NCBI GenBank assembly: GCA_026708055.1
Contig: JAPOVS010000036.1
Coordinates: 1-39,431 of the forward strand
Direction of reading: 5' to 3'
DNA from: a bacterium
GTDB taxonomy: Bacteria > Actinomycetota > Acidimicrobiia > Acidimicrobiales > CATQHL01
Length of the DNA: 39,431 bases
The notes under the pieces were generated by a model. That model worked only from the letters and a program-made list of their open reading frames with translations, did no database searches and was not told where the DNA came from. Shown here piece after piece: positions 24,832-31,547 of this stretch; position 1 is the first letter of the stretch, and each line of letters opens with the position of its first letter. The translations under genes were made by a program, and so were the position numbers.

Positions 24832-24881
24832 CGTCATTCCAGCGAAGAGCCTGCCCCGGACTCGATCCGGGGCCGGAATCC
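24832..24881 (+). repeat. Dispersed palindromic (REP-like) repeat, long form
   Basis: The arms CGTCATTCCAGC and GCCGGAATCC flank the internal perfect palindrome CCCCGGA-CTCGA-TCCGGGG. It is the same unit as 7214-7263 in opposite orientation. It lies 26 bases before the lipoyl-domain gene, so it will form a hairpin in that leader. Confidence 0.75.
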
Positions 24882-24906
24882 AGAGCTTCCGGTCCCCGTC
24901 TGAACC

Positions 24907-25170
24907 ATGCTCGAGGTGATCCTCCCCAAGACGGGGATCTACGAGGGAGACGTCACGCTCATCGAGTGGCTCGTGGACGAGGGCGGTGAGGTGTCCATCG
25001 GCGATCCGCTCTTCCTGATGGAATCCGAGAAGGTGGAGATGGAAATCGAGTCGGACGTGGACGGTTGGCTCCACAGGGAGGCCGAGCCGGGACTCGAGGC
25101 GCCGATCGGAACCCGCATCGGCGTCATCGCCGAGACCCCGGAGGAGTGCGCGGCGCTGTTCGGCTCATGA
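24907..25170 (+). CDS. Free-standing lipoyl (or biotinyl) domain protein
   Basis: An 87-residue protein that is only a biotinyl/lipoyl-attachment domain. The modified Lys is Lys42 in 'M-E-S-E-K-V-E-M-E-I', a lipoyl-type context (E-x-x-K-V/A-x-x-E/D) rather than the biotin M-K-M. No E2 acyltransferase domain follows. The stop overlaps the E1 start as ATGA. It probably carries acyl groups for the E1 encoded next, either handing them to an E2 elsewhere or acting in a reduced system. Confidence 0.87.
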   Translation: MLEVILPKTGIYEGDVTLIEWLVDEGGEVSIGDPLFLMESEKVEMEIESDVDGWLHREAEPGLEAPIGTRIGVIAETPEECAALFGS

Positions 25171-27218
25171 CCACCGCCGGCATCACTTCCACGAACGACG
25201 GCGACCCCCCGGACGCGGCGGCCTCGGACCTCTCGGCCGTCAGCCGGGAAGCGCTGCTGGCGGGACTGGCGATGATGGTGCGCATCCGCAGCTTCGAGGA
25301 CCGGGTGCAGCGGGAGTTCGCCAGGGGCGAGATGCCCGGCTTCGTCCACACGTACCACGGCGCCGAGGCGATCGCCGCCGGGGTGTGCGCCCACCTCACC
25401 GATGCCGACCTGATCACCAGCACCCACCGCGGCCACGGGCACTGCATCGCCAAGGGATGCGACCTCGACGGCATGGTGGCCGAGCTGTACGGCCGGGAGA
25501 CCGGGCTTTGCGCCGGGCGGGGCGGCTCGATGCACATCGCGGACTTCAGCCGGGGCATGCTCGGTGCCAACGCCATCGTGGGCGGGGGCATCTCCCTGGC
25601 CACCGGCGCGGCGCTGGCCGCGGACGTGCTGGGCGACGGGCGGGTGGCAGTGGCGTTCTTCGGCGACGGTGCCGCCAACCAGGGCATCTTCCACGAGTCG
25701 CTCAACCTGGCCGCCATCTGGCGCCTGCCGGTGATCTTCGTCTGCGAGAACAACGGCTGGGCCGAGTCCACGCCGGCGAGCTACTCCACCAGCGTGGCCG
25801 ACATCAGCGCGCGGGCGGCCGCCTACGGGATCCCGGGCGTGACCGCCGCCGGGGAGGACTACGAGTCCGCGCACCGCGCCGCCGGGGAGGCCGTGCACCG
25901 CGCCCGCGCCGGCGAGGGGCCCACGCTGCTGGAGGTGAAGGTTGCCCGCATCCGGGGCCACTACATCGGCGACCACCAGCAGTACCGGCCCCGCGATGAG
26001 CGCCAGGAGGCGCGGGGCCGTGACCCGGTGGTACTGCTCGCCGAGCGGCTCGGCGAGGACCTGGCCCCGTATCGCGCCGCCGTGGCGGCCGAGATCGACG
26101 CCGCCTTCGAGACCGGTCCGCAGGGCGACTGGCCCGAGCCCGCCACCGTGGAGCGCGACGTCCTCGCCCCGGATCCGGCCGGCCCGCAGCCGGCTGTCGC
26201 GGCGCCGCCCGCCGAACGGGAGATCACGTTCCTGGAAGCGGTGAACGAGGGCCTGAACCAGGCCATGGCGGCCGACGACGCGGTGATCGTCCTGGGCGAG
26301 GACATCGCCGGGGGCGCAGGCCTGGGCGGCCGGCACGAGGGGGCCATGGGGGGCACTTTCGGCGCCACGCGGGGGCTGCTGGGGACCTTCGGGCCGGCGC
26401 GGGTGCGCGACACGCCGATCTCCGAGGCGGGCTTCGTGGGCGCCGCCACCGGCGCCGCCCTGGCGGGCCTGCGGCCGGTCGTGGACGTGATGTGGGCCAG
26501 CTTCGTGCCGTACTGCTTCGATCAGGTCTTCAACCAGGCCGCCAAGATGCGCTACATGTTCGGCGGCCAGGCCACCGTGCCGCTGGTGCTGCGCATGGCC
26601 GTCGGGGCGGGCCTGCGGGCGGCGGGCCAGCACTCCGACACCCTGTACCCGGTGTTCGCCAGCGTTCCGGGGCTGAAGGTGGTGGCACCGTCCACGCCCG
26701 CCGATGCCAAGGGGTTGCTGCTGCGGGCCATCGCCGACGACAACCCGGTGATGTTCCTCGAGCACATGGGCCTGTACCGCACGAAGGGACCGGTGGCGCC
26801 GGAGCCGTATGAGATCGCCCTCGGGCAGGCCGCCTGCCTCCGGTCCGGGGACGACGTCAGCCTCGTTGCCGTCGGCGAATGCACCCTGCGGGCCCTCACC
26901 GCCGCCGAGGAGCTCGCCGGGGAGGGCATCTCGGCGGAGGTGATCGACGTGCGCACCATCGCCCCGCTGGATGCCGAGACGATCTGCGCCTCGGTGGGCC
27001 GCACCGGCCGGGCGGTGGTGGTGGAGGAGAGCCCGCGCCGCTGCGGCCTCGCCGCCGAGATCGCCGCGGTCATCACCGAGAACACCTTCGCCAGCCTCAG
27101 CCACCCTGTCGCACGGGTGACCGCCGCCAACTCCCCCGTCCCCTTCAGCCCGCCCTTGGAGGACGCCTGGCTTCCCAGCGCCGCCGACATCGTCGCCGCC
27201 GTCCGGGCCATGGATTGA
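25167..27218 (+). CDS. Fused E1 alpha-beta thiamine-diphosphate dehydrogenase (acetoin/2-oxoacid type)
   Basis: A 683-residue fusion. Residues about 25-330 are E1 alpha, with the ThDP motif G-D-G-A-A-N (from 166) ending in E-N-N-G-W (near 195) and 'R-G-G-S-M-H-I'. Residues about 347-683 are E1 beta ('F-L-E-A-V-N-E-G-L-N-Q-A-M', 'E-D-I-A-G-G-A-G', 'D-T-P-I-S-E-A-G-F-V-G-A-A', 'Q-H-S-D-T-L-Y'). Pyruvate and branched-chain E1 enzymes usually have these as separate genes; fused forms occur in acetoin-dehydrogenase-like groups. It decarboxylates or cleaves an oxo-compound onto the lipoyl arm. ATG 25167 overlaps the lipoyl gene. No E2 acyltransferase or E3 dihydrolipoyl dehydrogenase gene is in the window. 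Confidence 0.9.
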   Translation: MTTAGITSTNDGDPPDAAASDLSAVSREALLAGLAMMVRIRSFEDRVQREFARGEMPGFVHTYHGAEAIAAGVCAHLTDADLITSTHRGHGHCIAKGCDLDGMVAELYGRETGLCAGRGGSMHIADFSRGMLGANAIVGGGISLATGAALAADVLGDGRVAVAFFGDGAANQGIFHESLNLAAIWRLPVIFVCENNGWAESTPASYSTSVADISARAAAYGIPGVTAAGEDYESAHRAAGEAVHRARAGEGPTLLEVKVARIRGHYIGDHQQYRPRDERQEARGRDPVVLLAERLGEDLAPYRAAVAAEIDAAFETGPQGDWPEPATVERDVLAPDPAGPQPAVAAPPAEREITFLEAVNEGLNQAMAADDAVIVLGEDIAGGAGLGGRHEGAMGGTFGATRGLLGTFGPARVRDTPISEAGFVGAATGAALAGLRPVVDVMWASFVPYCFDQVFNQAAKMRYMFGGQATVPLVLRMAVGAGLRAAGQHSDTLYPVFASVPGLKVVAPSTPADAKGLLLRAIADDNPVMFLEHMGLYRTKGPVAPEPYEIALGQAACLRSGDDVSLVAVGECTLRALTAAEELAGEGISAEVIDVRTIAPLDAETICASVGRTGRAVVVEESPRRCGLAAEIAAVITENTFASLSHPVARVTAANSPVPFSPPLEDAWLPSAADIVAAVRAMD

Positions 27219-27288
27219 GGGCTCCGGCAAGGGAGAGTCGCCGCAGCACACGCGGTTCCTAGGCTGGGGCGGCACCCGAGGAGGCTCC

Positions 27289-29004
27289 ATGCGCTGGTCC
27301 AACCTGTTCGTCCCCACCTTGCGCGAGGCGCCCGCGGAGGCGGAGGTGTCCAGCCACCGGCTCCTGCTGCGGGCCGGCTTCGTCCGCCAGCTGCACTCCG
27401 GGCACTACTCCCTGCTGCCACTCGGCCTGCGGGTGCACGACAAGGTGGCCGACATCGTGCGGGAGGAGATGGACGCCATCGGCGGCCAGGAGTTGCTGCT
27501 GCCGGCCATGCACCCCGCCTGGGTCTGGGAGCAGAGCGGTCGCTGGAGCTCGATGGGCGAGGAGATGTTCCGCCTCACCGACCGCAAGGGTGCCGACAAT
27601 GCCCTGGGCATGACGCACGAGGAGGTGATCGCCCTCCACGCCCGGGAGATCCACTCCTACCGCGAGGTCCCCCAGATCTGGTACCAGATCCAGTGGAAGT
27701 TCCGCGATGAGCCCCGGCCCAAGAGCGGCCTGCTGCGCGTCCGGGAGTTCGCCATGAAGGACTCCTACAGCCTGGACATCGACGACGCCGGCCTCGACCG
27801 TGCCTTCGACCTGCACCACGGGGCCTACACCCGCATCTTCGAGCGCATGGGCCTGCCCGCCATCGCCGTGGAGGCCTCCTCGGGCGCCATGGGCGGCAGC
27901 GCCAGCGTGGAGTTCATGGTGCCGTCGGACGCCGGCGAGGACGACATCGTGCGCTGCGAGAACTGCGGCTACGCCGCCAACGTGGAGCGGGCGGTGGCCG
28001 TCGTGGCGCCTGTGGACGACCCGCCGGGAGGCACGCCGGAGCGCTTCGCCACGCCGGGGATCCGCACGATCGCCGCCCTGGCGGCTGCGGAGGCGGAGGC
28101 CCCGCCCGAGCGCCAGATCAAGACGATGGTCTTCGTGCTGGACGGGCAGGTGACGCTCGTGCTGCTGCGCGGCGACCACGAGTTGAGCGTCCAGAAGCTC
28201 GTGGACAACACCGGGGCGGCGACCGCCCGTCCCGCGGGGGCCGAGGAGTGCGTGGCCGCCCTGGGCGCCGCACCGGGCAGCCTCGGCGCCGTCGGCGTGA
28301 CCGACCTGCCGGTGCTGGCCGATAGTGCCCTGGCCGGTCGCAGCAACCTCACCACCGGTGCGAACGTCGACGACTTCCACTTCCGCGGGGTGGACATCGA
28401 GCGCGACATCATCGTGGGCGAGTGGCTGGATCTACGCCAGGTGAGCCACGGCGAGCCGTGCACGGGCTGTGGGAGTCCGCTGGAGTTGCTCCGCTGCATC
28501 GAGACCGGTCACATCTTCAAACTGGGGCGGCGCTACGCCGAAGCCTTCGAGACGACCGTCATGGACGCCGACGGCACCCCTCGGACCCTCACGATGGGCA
28601 GCTACGGCATCGGCATCGGACGGGCCGTGGCCGCCGTCGCCGAGACGCACCACGATGAGCGCGGCCTCTGCTGGCCCGTCTCGGTGGCACCTTACGAGGC
28701 GGCCGTGGTGCCGATCTCAGGACGCGACGAAGCGGTGACCGAGGTTGCCGAGAGCCTCTACGGCGAGCTGCGGGCGGCCGGCGTGGAGGTGATCCTCGAC
28801 GACCGGGACGCCCGAGCGGGGGTCAAGTTCAGCGACATCGAACTGGTGGGCATCCCCTTCCGGGTGACCGTCGGCCCCCGAGGACTCGCGGCCGGCAACG
28901 TCGAAGTGACCGACCGCGCCACCGGCGAGACCACCAACGTCGGGGTCGAGAGCGCTGCCGAAGCGGTCACCACCGCACGCGACGCCGCCCTCGCCGCCCT
29001 CTGA
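27289..29004 (+). CDS. proS: Prolyl-tRNA synthetase, bacterial type with editing insert
   Basis: A 571-residue class II synthetase. The N-terminus is 'W-S-N-L-F-V-P-T-L-R-E-A-P', then motif 1 around 'Y-S-L-L-P-L-G', motif 2 'F-R-D-E-P-R-P-K-S-G-L-L-R-V-R-E-F-x-M-K-D', an editing insertion of about 160 residues, motif 3 'G-S-Y-G-I-G-I-G-R', and an anticodon-binding C-terminus. Two C-x-x-C pairs (C-E-N-C and C-T-G-C) flank the insert. It charges tRNA-Pro and clears Ala-tRNA-Pro. ATG 27289 has CGAGGAGG upstream. The 70-base gap before it is too short for a full T-box leader. It is a housekeeping gene marking the end of the catabolic region. Confidence 0.96.
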   Translation: MRWSNLFVPTLREAPAEAEVSSHRLLLRAGFVRQLHSGHYSLLPLGLRVHDKVADIVREEMDAIGGQELLLPAMHPAWVWEQSGRWSSMGEEMFRLTDRKGADNALGMTHEEVIALHAREIHSYREVPQIWYQIQWKFRDEPRPKSGLLRVREFAMKDSYSLDIDDAGLDRAFDLHHGAYTRIFERMGLPAIAVEASSGAMGGSASVEFMVPSDAGEDDIVRCENCGYAANVERAVAVVAPVDDPPGGTPERFATPGIRTIAALAAAEAEAPPERQIKTMVFVLDGQVTLVLLRGDHELSVQKLVDNTGAATARPAGAEECVAALGAAPGSLGAVGVTDLPVLADSALAGRSNLTTGANVDDFHFRGVDIERDIIVGEWLDLRQVSHGEPCTGCGSPLELLRCIETGHIFKLGRRYAEAFETTVMDADGTPRTLTMGSYGIGIGRAVAAVAETHHDERGLCWPVSVAPYEAAVVPISGRDEAVTEVAESLYGELRAAGVEVILDDRDARAGVKFSDIELVGIPFRVTVGPRGLAAGNVEVTDRATGETTNVGVESAAEAVTTARDAALAAL

Positions 29005-29268
29005 GCCCCCTGCGGGCCGGGCCCCTCCAACGGAGGCCATGAGGTTCTCGACATGACCGACCCGAGTCCCCCTGAAGGCGGGGCGATTCCCCGTCGTCGG
29101 TCTGCCTTCATCGCATCGTCGCCCGGCCGGATCCGTTGCCCACCGAGCCTCGGCCACATCGCCTCGCTCGGGGTCGCTTCGCGGCCACAACCATCCCAAG
29201 TGTGCGAAAACGGCAATCACTCCCGTGCTAACACGGCATCGACTGCCAGAGCGGCGAGGAAAGCGCAC

Positions 29269-29375
29269 CCCGTAACCGACACAAACCATCCTGCCCCACC
29301 GCCTCATGACACCGCTCGGAGGAGCCGACCGGGACGGTGTGCCCGTAACCGACATAACCATCCTGCCCCACCGCC
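29269..29375. repeat. Direct repeat of about 34 bp, spaced by 38 bp
   Basis: CCCGTAACCGACA-CA-AACCATCCTGCCCCACCGCC at 29269-29303 recurs as CCCGTAACCGACATAACCATCCTGCCCCACCGCC at 29342-29375, nearly identical. It may be a tandem duplication or a pair of protein-binding sites upstream of the ATPase gene. Confidence 0.7.
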
Positions 29376-29387
29376 CCTACCGATTTG

Positions 29388-29470
29388 AACATAACACGTC
29401 AATACATATTATATAGTAGTAGTGTACTAAATTATGTGCTAAAGCGGTAGCAGATCCTGTGCTAGAGCGG
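29388..29470 (+). promoter_or_regulatory. AT-rich probable promoter region
   Basis: The run AACATAACACGTCAATACAT-ATTATATAG is AT-rich in an otherwise GC-rich window and includes -10-like TATTAT and TATAGT. It is followed by two short direct repeats, GTGCTAAAGCGG and GTGCTAGAGCGG (29437-29448 and 29459-29470). The location upstream of the ATPase start fits a horizontally acquired promoter. Confidence 0.45.
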
Positions 29471-29502
29471 GAATCGTCGGTCTGGAGAGGTAGAGTTCGA
29501 GC

Positions 29503-30735
29503 GTGTCGGAGTATCTCCCCAGAATCCTCGACGAGTTGGTTGAGGAATACCTGACCGAGTTGCCGGCAATAATGCTCGTCGGGCCACGCGCCTGCGGGAA
29601 GACCACAACCGCCGCTCGCCACGCTGCGACCATCATCCGGTTGGATTCCGACGCCGATACCGCTGCCTTGGGCACCGACCCAGATGCGGCCCTGCGCGAC
29701 CGCACCGAACCTGTCCTCTTGGACGAGTGGCAGCTAATGCCAACCGTCTTGCGCGCGTTGAAGCGGGCCGTAGACACCGAACGCCGGCCCGGGCGCTTCC
29801 TGATCACCGGCTCGGCCCGAAGCGACACGGCCGACCGATTCTGGCCCGGAACCGGCCGGGTGGTGATGATTCCCATGTATCCGCTGACGATTGCGGAGCA
29901 AATGCAACGAACTGTCCGACCGATCGTGGACCGGGTCGTGGACGGGGAATCGCTGCGAGGCGACGTCGCTGCCCCGGACCTGCGGGGTTACCTGGAGCTG
30001 GCTCTTCGCGGCGGTTTCCCGGAACCCGCGTTGCATCTGGGCGATAGGTCCGCCAGGGACTGGCTTGAAAGCTACGCCGACCAGATCGCCTTCAGGGATG
30101 CCCGCTCCTACGGCGAAGTCCCGGACGCGGCGCGCATGCGCCGTTACCTGTCCTCCTTCGCCATCAACTCCGCAGGCACGCCCCAGGACAAGACCCTGTA
30201 CGACGCAGCAGGCATATCCAGAAAGACCGCTGCCGCCTACGAGCGGCGTCTGGTCGATCTTATGGTGATCGACAGGATGTCGGCTTGGTCCACGAATCGC
30301 CTCAAGCGTTTGAGCCGCACACCGAAGCGGTACGTGATCGACTCAGGGCTGCTTGCGGGCATCCTCCGCACAGATCTCGAAGACACCTTGAGCGACGGAG
30401 CGCTTCTAGGTGCCATGATCGACACCTTCGTCGTAGCTCAGCTACGGGCGGAGGCCGCTGTGGCGCGCACGCGCTACCGGCTCTCGCACCTGCGTGACCA
30501 GAACGGGCGACGAGAGGTGGACGTGATCGCCGAACTACCCAGGGGGCGCCTGATCGGCATCGAGATCAAGGCCGCCGCCGGGGTCAGGCGAGCCGACGCC
30601 CGCCATCTGATTTGGCTGCGGGACTCCGTGGGGGAGTCGTTCGTCGCAGGGGTTGTGTTCCACACCGGACGGGACACCTTCGAACTCGACGACCGGATCG
30701 TGGCCACCCCGATCTCGGCACTCTGGTCCGCGTAG
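29503..30735 (+). CDS. AAA_14/DUF4143 ATPase
   Basis: A 410-residue protein starting at GTG 29503 (GGAGAGG about 14 bases upstream). The N-terminal ATPase has Walker A G-P-R-A-C-G-K-T-T (27-35), Walker B V-L-L-D-E-W-Q (71-77) and 'L-I-T-G-S-A-R' (100-106). The C-terminal DUF4143 part contains 'Y-V-I-D-S-G-L-L-A' and, near the end, 'R-R-E-V-D-V-I-A-E' plus 'G-I-E-I-K-A', the pattern of a restriction-endonuclease-like (PD-D/ExK) fold. These proteins are common in mobile and defence regions, but their role is poorly defined. It stands alone between proS and tRNA-Leu. A fragment of a relative lies at the left edge of the window. Confidence 0.88.
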   Translation: MSEYLPRILDELVEEYLTELPAIMLVGPRACGKTTTAARHAATIIRLDSDADTAALGTDPDAALRDRTEPVLLDEWQLMPTVLRALKRAVDTERRPGRFLITGSARSDTADRFWPGTGRVVMIPMYPLTIAEQMQRTVRPIVDRVVDGESLRGDVAAPDLRGYLELALRGGFPEPALHLGDRSARDWLESYADQIAFRDARSYGEVPDAARMRRYLSSFAINSAGTPQDKTLYDAAGISRKTAAAYERRLVDLMVIDRMSAWSTNRLKRLSRTPKRYVIDSGLLAGILRTDLEDTLSDGALLGAMIDTFVVAQLRAEAAVARTRYRLSHLRDQNGRREVDVIAELPRGRLIGIEIKAAAGVRRADARHLIWLRDSVGESFVAGVVFHTGRDTFELDDRIVATPISALWSA

Positions 30736-30904
30736 CCTGCCGGTCCCTGATGAGGGCCGCGCCCCTCACACGAGAGTCCCCTCGAATCGGGCGATTGCGC
30801 CTGACTACCGTGGTGACACGGCAGTTGCTGCCGTCCAGAGACCGCCTTGGAGGTAGCCAGGAACACCGCTCGGCCAGCCCGCCCGGGGGCCCGACGCGAG
30901 ACTG

Positions 30905-30989
30905 TGCCCGGAGTGGGAATTGAACCCACACGCTCTTGTCGAGCCGAGGGGTTTAAGCCCTCTACGTCTACCTGTTCCGCCATCCGGGC
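30905..30989 (-). tRNA. tRNA-Leu (anticodon UAA)
   Basis: Read on the minus strand: 7-bp acceptor stem GCCCGGA/TCCGGGC with discriminator A, leucine-type D arm (GGCGGAACAGGTAGACGT), anticodon stem GAGGG/CCCTC with loop CTTAAGC (anticodon TAA), long variable arm typical of tRNA-Leu, and T arm GTGGG-TTCAATT-CCCAC. CCA is not encoded. It is 85 bases long and decodes UUA, a rare codon in a GC-rich genome. It sits at the start of the mobile region, and leucine tRNA genes are frequent integration sites. Confidence 0.95.
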
Positions 30990-31096
30990 CGCCCAGTCAC
31001 GTTACCCGTCCGGTAGTCCACGAACCCGAACCCGGCGAGGCACAGATCGGCCGAGCCGCGCTCGGGCGCGGCACTCCGCCGAGTGGCCCAGCTCGC

Positions 31097-31468
31097 TCAG
31101 GCGGCTTGTCGCACCTCGGTGTTCCCCGACAGCGGCAACTCGAGGCTCTCGGCCAGAGCCGTCGCCGGGGCGTCGATGTCCTCGGTGGCCTGCCAGAGTT
31201 CGTCCCGCACCCGGGCCGCTTCCGGCGGGTCCAGCCCGTTGGCGGCCACGACACCTTCGATCATGTCGGCCAGCACCGCCGGCCAGCGGCGGCCCCGGCT
31301 GCGCACCGACACCAGTGCCGATCCGTCGGGCCCACGCCGGATCGTGCGGTCCAGTCCGGCAACGCGCGGCGGCGTGCGGAACGCCGGAACGTCCAGTTCC
31401 ATCAGGGTGGCCGCCGCAGCCAGGCACCGTCCCGCCTCGGCGAACCGCCAAACGTGTCTCTCACTCAT
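31097..31468 (-). CDS. Unknown small protein next to the IS110 end
   Basis: A 123-residue protein starting at ATG 31468 (a GTG at 31474 would add two residues). The N-terminal half is helical and hydrophobic-rich (W-R-F-A-E-A-G-R-C-L-A-A-A-A-T-L-M-E-L), then 'F-R-T-P-P-R-V-A-G-L-D-R-T-I-R-R', then a helical segment with 'W-P-A-V-L-A-D-M-I-E-G-V-V-A-A-N-G-L'. I recognise no domain. Codon use (G/C third positions, few odd residues) supports a real gene. The mobile-element end lies 40 bases upstream, so any native promoter may have been displaced. Confidence 0.6.
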   Translation of the reverse strand: MSERHVWRFAEAGRCLAAAATLMELDVPAFRTPPRVAGLDRTIRRGPDGSALVSVRSRGRRWPAVLADMIEGVVAANGLDPPEAARVRDELWQATEDIDAPATALAESLELPLSGNTEVRQAA

Positions 31469-31507
31469 GCCCACAGTGTGTCCAGGGGGTGTGACAGCGA
31501 GCGGCGG

Positions 31508-31532
31508 CTAGCTGTGACAACCGGGGAGGTTG
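31508..31532 (+). repeat. Solitary IS481-type terminal repeat next to the IS110 element
   Basis: CTAG-CTGTGACAACCGGGGAGGTTG matches 24 of 25 bases of the left end, with its CTAG flank, of the IS481-family element at 34839-34863. Homology stops abruptly after GGTTG, where the IS110 right end begins (about 31533). No IS481 gene adjoins it, so it is a cut-off end. Confidence 0.75.
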
Positions 31533-31547
31533 ATGCTCCTATGTTTG

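Larger units (their letters stand above)
29005..29502. other. Gene-poor stretch with a duplicated 34-bp sequence and an AT-rich patch
   Basis: These 498 bases hold no gene I can support. An open frame at 29053-29388 is Pro/Arg-rich and shadow-like. Two features stand out: an imperfect direct repeat (29269-29303 and 29342-29375) and, right after it, a strongly AT-rich run (about 29388-29437) unlike the rest of the window. The AT-rich run probably includes the promoter of the following ATPase gene. Confidence 0.55.

Noticed and set aside
27219-27288. Possible T-box leader before proS
   Set aside because: Only 70 bases are available and no T-box sequence or specifier stem was seen.
24939-27317. 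792-residue minus-strand open frame opposite the E1 gene
   Set aside because: Shadow of the E1 fusion; no domain pattern and unusual composition.
29053-29388. 111-residue open frame after proS
   Set aside because: Pro/Arg-rich, crosses the direct repeats and has no ribosome site or motif.
29437-29470. CRISPR-like short repeats
   Set aside because: Only two 12-base copies with no regular spacers; no cas genes and no array anywhere in the window.
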